From the NCBI GenBank assembly GCA_002331045.1, contig DCYK01000051.1, forward strand, positions 1 to 6,474: DNA of 6,474 nucleotides, written 5' to 3'. The stretch comes from Candidatus Saccharibacteria bacterium UBA2112. GTDB taxonomy: Bacteria > Patescibacteriota > Saccharimonadia > Saccharimonadales > Saccharimonadaceae. The notes under the pieces were generated by a model. That model was not told the DNA's origin, made no database searches, and saw only the letters and a list, made by a program, of their open reading frames with translations. The translations under genes and the position numbers were made by a program. Positions 4,758-6,474 of this stretch are shown one piece after another (the first letter of the stretch is position 1; each line of letters begins with the position of its first letter).

Positions 4758-6128
4758 ATGACTTCGCTGAAAACGCCCCATACATCCAGTATTGATGAGC
4801 ACTGGTATCATCGCCTAAAGCCACTACTTGCAGGAATCGGTGAAACGTTTGTTACACTTGAACCCCCAGCTAATGAGTTGCAGCATGCTCGCCATCAATT
4901 CATCCGTTCAGGTTATCAGGATAACCCTCGGCTCTTTCCTGTCGGCAGTCATATAACTAGACTTGCCAGCTACCGGAACCGTCTTGCGACACTACAAAAC
5001 GACATAGTCAAAACAGAGGAAATCGTAGAGGTCCGTACCCTATATACTGAGAGAATTCGTGAAGTAATAGCAAATATTGACATGATCATTGCAGCCGCCA
5101 GGAACGACAGGAAAGCATTCCTGCAAACAAACACGTTTATCTATGGACAGCCGGACAAGAAAGTATTCGCCGCATCATGCGCTTGGATTCGACAGGAAGT
5201 AATGACAGCGCACAATCGCGTTGACACACGTCTACTAGATAAACTACTCGAAATTGTCCCTGATGTTTCAGGCGACAGTACACTACTGCAACCACGCGAC
5301 GAAGTATTCCATGCCGTTCAATCTGCCCATTTTGCACCTCGTGGCTATATTGAACAGCTATTTGCCCACACAAATATACCCGAGCAAACAATCATTACTC
5401 CTTCGATCGGTGATCCAATTACAAGACAAGTTATCAAAAATATTGGTTCCGATTTTGCACTGACCGACTCACCCTCGGGGCTATGGGCAGTACTGCAGAG
5501 TAAACGTCAAGTCATTCGCCCGAAAGATTTATCGCTTACCCCTCAAGCATTCATGGGAATTGTTTGCCATGAAATTGGCAGTCATCTTCTCGAATCAACT
5601 AATGGTGCAGCCGGAAAACTGAAGTTATTAGAGCTTGGCCTCGATCGCTATGAATGCGGCAATGAAGGTCGTGCATTTTTACGCGAGCAAATCATGTACG
5701 AACATTTTACTGACTACATTAACCAGCCCACCTGGTCCCCAACAAAAGCAAGCTGGGAATATCGTGTAGCAATTCATCTGATCATTTCACTCGCAAGTGG
5801 TCTCTATAAACGAAACTACCATTTTTCTGATTTATACCACCTACTGACGCTTCTGTTTGAATTTTGGACTGCAAAGCGCAATCTACCTATCGACAAAACA
5901 GTCATTCATGACGGTGTATGGAGTATGGCCGTCCGAGCACTCAAGGGAACCGATGGTACCAGTGGCGCATATCTCAAGGATATCGTTTACCTGGAAGGGA
6001 ATATACGATGCTGGCAAGCAGCAGGTAAAAATCCGGATATAATCCTCTACGGTGATATTGGTAAATTTGATATCGCCAATACAATGCACGTACAGCAATT
6101 ATCCCGACTTGGCATCATAGAAATCTGA
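4758..6128 (+). CDS. DUF1704 family zinc metallopeptidase (MATCAP-like / QEGLA-motif protein)
   Basis: This is a 456-residue protein without signal peptide or membrane segment, so probably cytoplasmic. The zinc-binding motif HEIGSH is at 271-276 and is followed by LLESTNG. A second motif, GLDRYECGNEGRAF (294-307), supplies Glu303 as the likely third ligand. The usual wording here is QEGLA, and this protein has NEGRA. The conserved tail RALKGTDGTSGAYLKDIVYLEG (393-414) is also typical, as are RPKDLSLTPQ (254-263) before the active site and the overall length. In eukaryotes the family member KIAA0895L (MATCAP) removes the C-terminal tyrosine of alpha-tubulin; bacterial members are annotated as tyrosine/phenylalanine carboxypeptidases or as flavohemoglobin expression modulators, with no firm substrate. 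The ATG at 4758 follows an extended -10 directly and has no ribosome site. The gene ends 5 bases from the convergent permease gene. Family and metal site are clear; the substrate is unknown. Confidence 0.9.
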   Translation: MTSLKTPHTSSIDEHWYHRLKPLLAGIGETFVTLEPPANELQHARHQFIRSGYQDNPRLFPVGSHITRLASYRNRLATLQNDIVKTEEIVEVRTLYTERIREVIANIDMIIAAARNDRKAFLQTNTFIYGQPDKKVFAASCAWIRQEVMTAHNRVDTRLLDKLLEIVPDVSGDSTLLQPRDEVFHAVQSAHFAPRGYIEQLFAHTNIPEQTIITPSIGDPITRQVIKNIGSDFALTDSPSGLWAVLQSKRQVIRPKDLSLTPQAFMGIVCHEIGSHLLESTNGAAGKLKLLELGLDRYECGNEGRAFLREQIMYEHFTDYINQPTWSPTKASWEYRVAIHLIISLASGLYKRNYHFSDLYHLLTLLFEFWTAKRNLPIDKTVIHDGVWSMAVRALKGTDGTSGAYLKDIVYLEGNIRCWQAAGKNPDIILYGDIGKFDIANTMHVQQLSRLGIIEI

Positions 6129-6133
6129 TATCT

Positions 6134-6474
6134 TTACTCGTATCGCAGTGCATCAATTGGGTTTTGTTTGGCGGCACGTCGAGCTGGTAGTGTGCCTGCA
6201 ATAAATGCAACTGTCATGATGATCAACAATATCGTCAAAAGTGACATCACAGGAAAGGCCAGTAAATCAAACCCCGGCAGATCCTTCAGGATACTATTAG
6301 AAGCTATCTTATTAGCCACCTGACCGATACCAATACCAGCTAGTATACCGAGTAAACTCCCCCAGAATCCAAGCAGAATTGCTTCAGTACTAAACAATAG
6401 GAAAATCTTCGCACCACTCATACCCATTGCCTTCATCAAGCCAATCTCTTTGGTTCTTTCTTGCACTGCCATCA
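6134..6474 (-). CDS. FtsX-domain ABC transporter permease (MacB-type), N-terminus outside the window
   Basis: The visible C-terminal 112 residues (counted from the Met at 6472) begin MAVQERTKEIGLMKAMGMS, the cytoplasmic coupling segment of FtsX/MacB/LolC permeases that contacts the ATPase. Two hydrophobic stretches follow (about residues 24-50 and 70-93), corresponding to the third and fourth transmembrane helices of the family. The C-terminal signature is LPARRAAKQNPIDALRYE. That first Met is almost certainly internal, since the reading frame continues to the window edge and a full protein of this family is about 380-650 residues with a large extracytoplasmic domain between the first two helices. 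Relatives export lipoproteins, peptides, antibiotics or cell-wall-related substrates with an ATPase usually encoded next door, which would lie beyond the right edge. The substrate cannot be read from this part. It converges on the DUF1704 gene with no recognisable terminator between them. Confidence 0.92.
   Translation of the reverse strand, partial: MAVQERTKEIGLMKAMGMSGAKIFLLFSTEAILLGFWGSLLGILAGIGIGQVANKIASNSILKDLPGFDLLAFPVMSLLTILLIIMTVAFIAGTLPARRAAKQNPIDALRYE

Noticed and set aside
6126..6190. UGA recoded as glycine, as in some CPR lineages
   Set aside because: The TGA ending the DUF1704 gene follows a complete family C-terminus, and reading through would run antisense over the permease gene. 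No other in-frame TGA occurs in the accepted genes.

Overview
The window looks like a chromosomal segment of a Patescibacteria/CPR bacterium, most probably a Saccharibacteria (TM7) relative. This is inferred from a compact gene layout (overlapping genes, convergent neighbours 5-14 bases apart), a set of divergent type IV minor pilins, a DUF1704 metallopeptidase, a DUF6496 micro-protein and a MacB/FtsX-type permease. No rRNA or marker protein is present to prove it. The genetic code appears standard: TAA, TAG and TGA all serve as stops, and nothing suggests UGA recoding.

Layout. At 1-798 (+) lies the 3' part of a MOSC-domain protein whose first few dozen codons lie outside the window. It converges, with a 14-base gap, on a three-gene minus-strand operon spanning 4385 down to 813. 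The operon order is: a large PilX/GspK-like minor pilin carrying an RCC1-type beta-propeller (2037-4385), a small PilV/GspI-like pilin (1645-2046) and a PilW/GspJ-like pilin (813-1664). The coding regions overlap by 10 and 20 bases, so translational coupling is likely. Upstream of the operon, on the same strand, is a 58-residue basic DUF6496-type protein (4482-4658). A 99-base divergent intergenic region follows, then the plus-strand DUF1704/MATCAP-like metallopeptidase (4758-6128). This gene converges with a 5-base gap on the C-terminal part of an FtsX-domain ABC transporter permease (6134-6474, minus) that runs off the right edge.

How the genes may work together. The K/X-I/V-J/W trio is the class of minor (pseudo)pilins that forms the priming and tip complex of type IV pili and type II secretion pseudopili. 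In this operon the K/X-like subunit carries about 570 residues of RCC1 repeats, with seven recognisable blades and a nearly complete set of paired cysteines. This suggests a disulfide-stabilised seven-bladed propeller displayed at the pilus tip, a plausible adhesin for an episymbiont. This is the most interesting system in the window. The MOSC protein, the peptidase, the micro-protein and the permease have no evident functional link to it.

Expression signals. Two genes, the propeller pilin and the DUF1704 gene, have good -10 elements placed almost directly against their ATG and lack a Shine-Dalgarno sequence, which points to leaderless mRNAs. The DUF6496 gene and the second pilin instead have strong Shine-Dalgarno sequences. 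No intergenic stretch exceeds 100 bases. No tRNA, rRNA, CRISPR array, insertion sequence or convincing rho-independent terminator was found.
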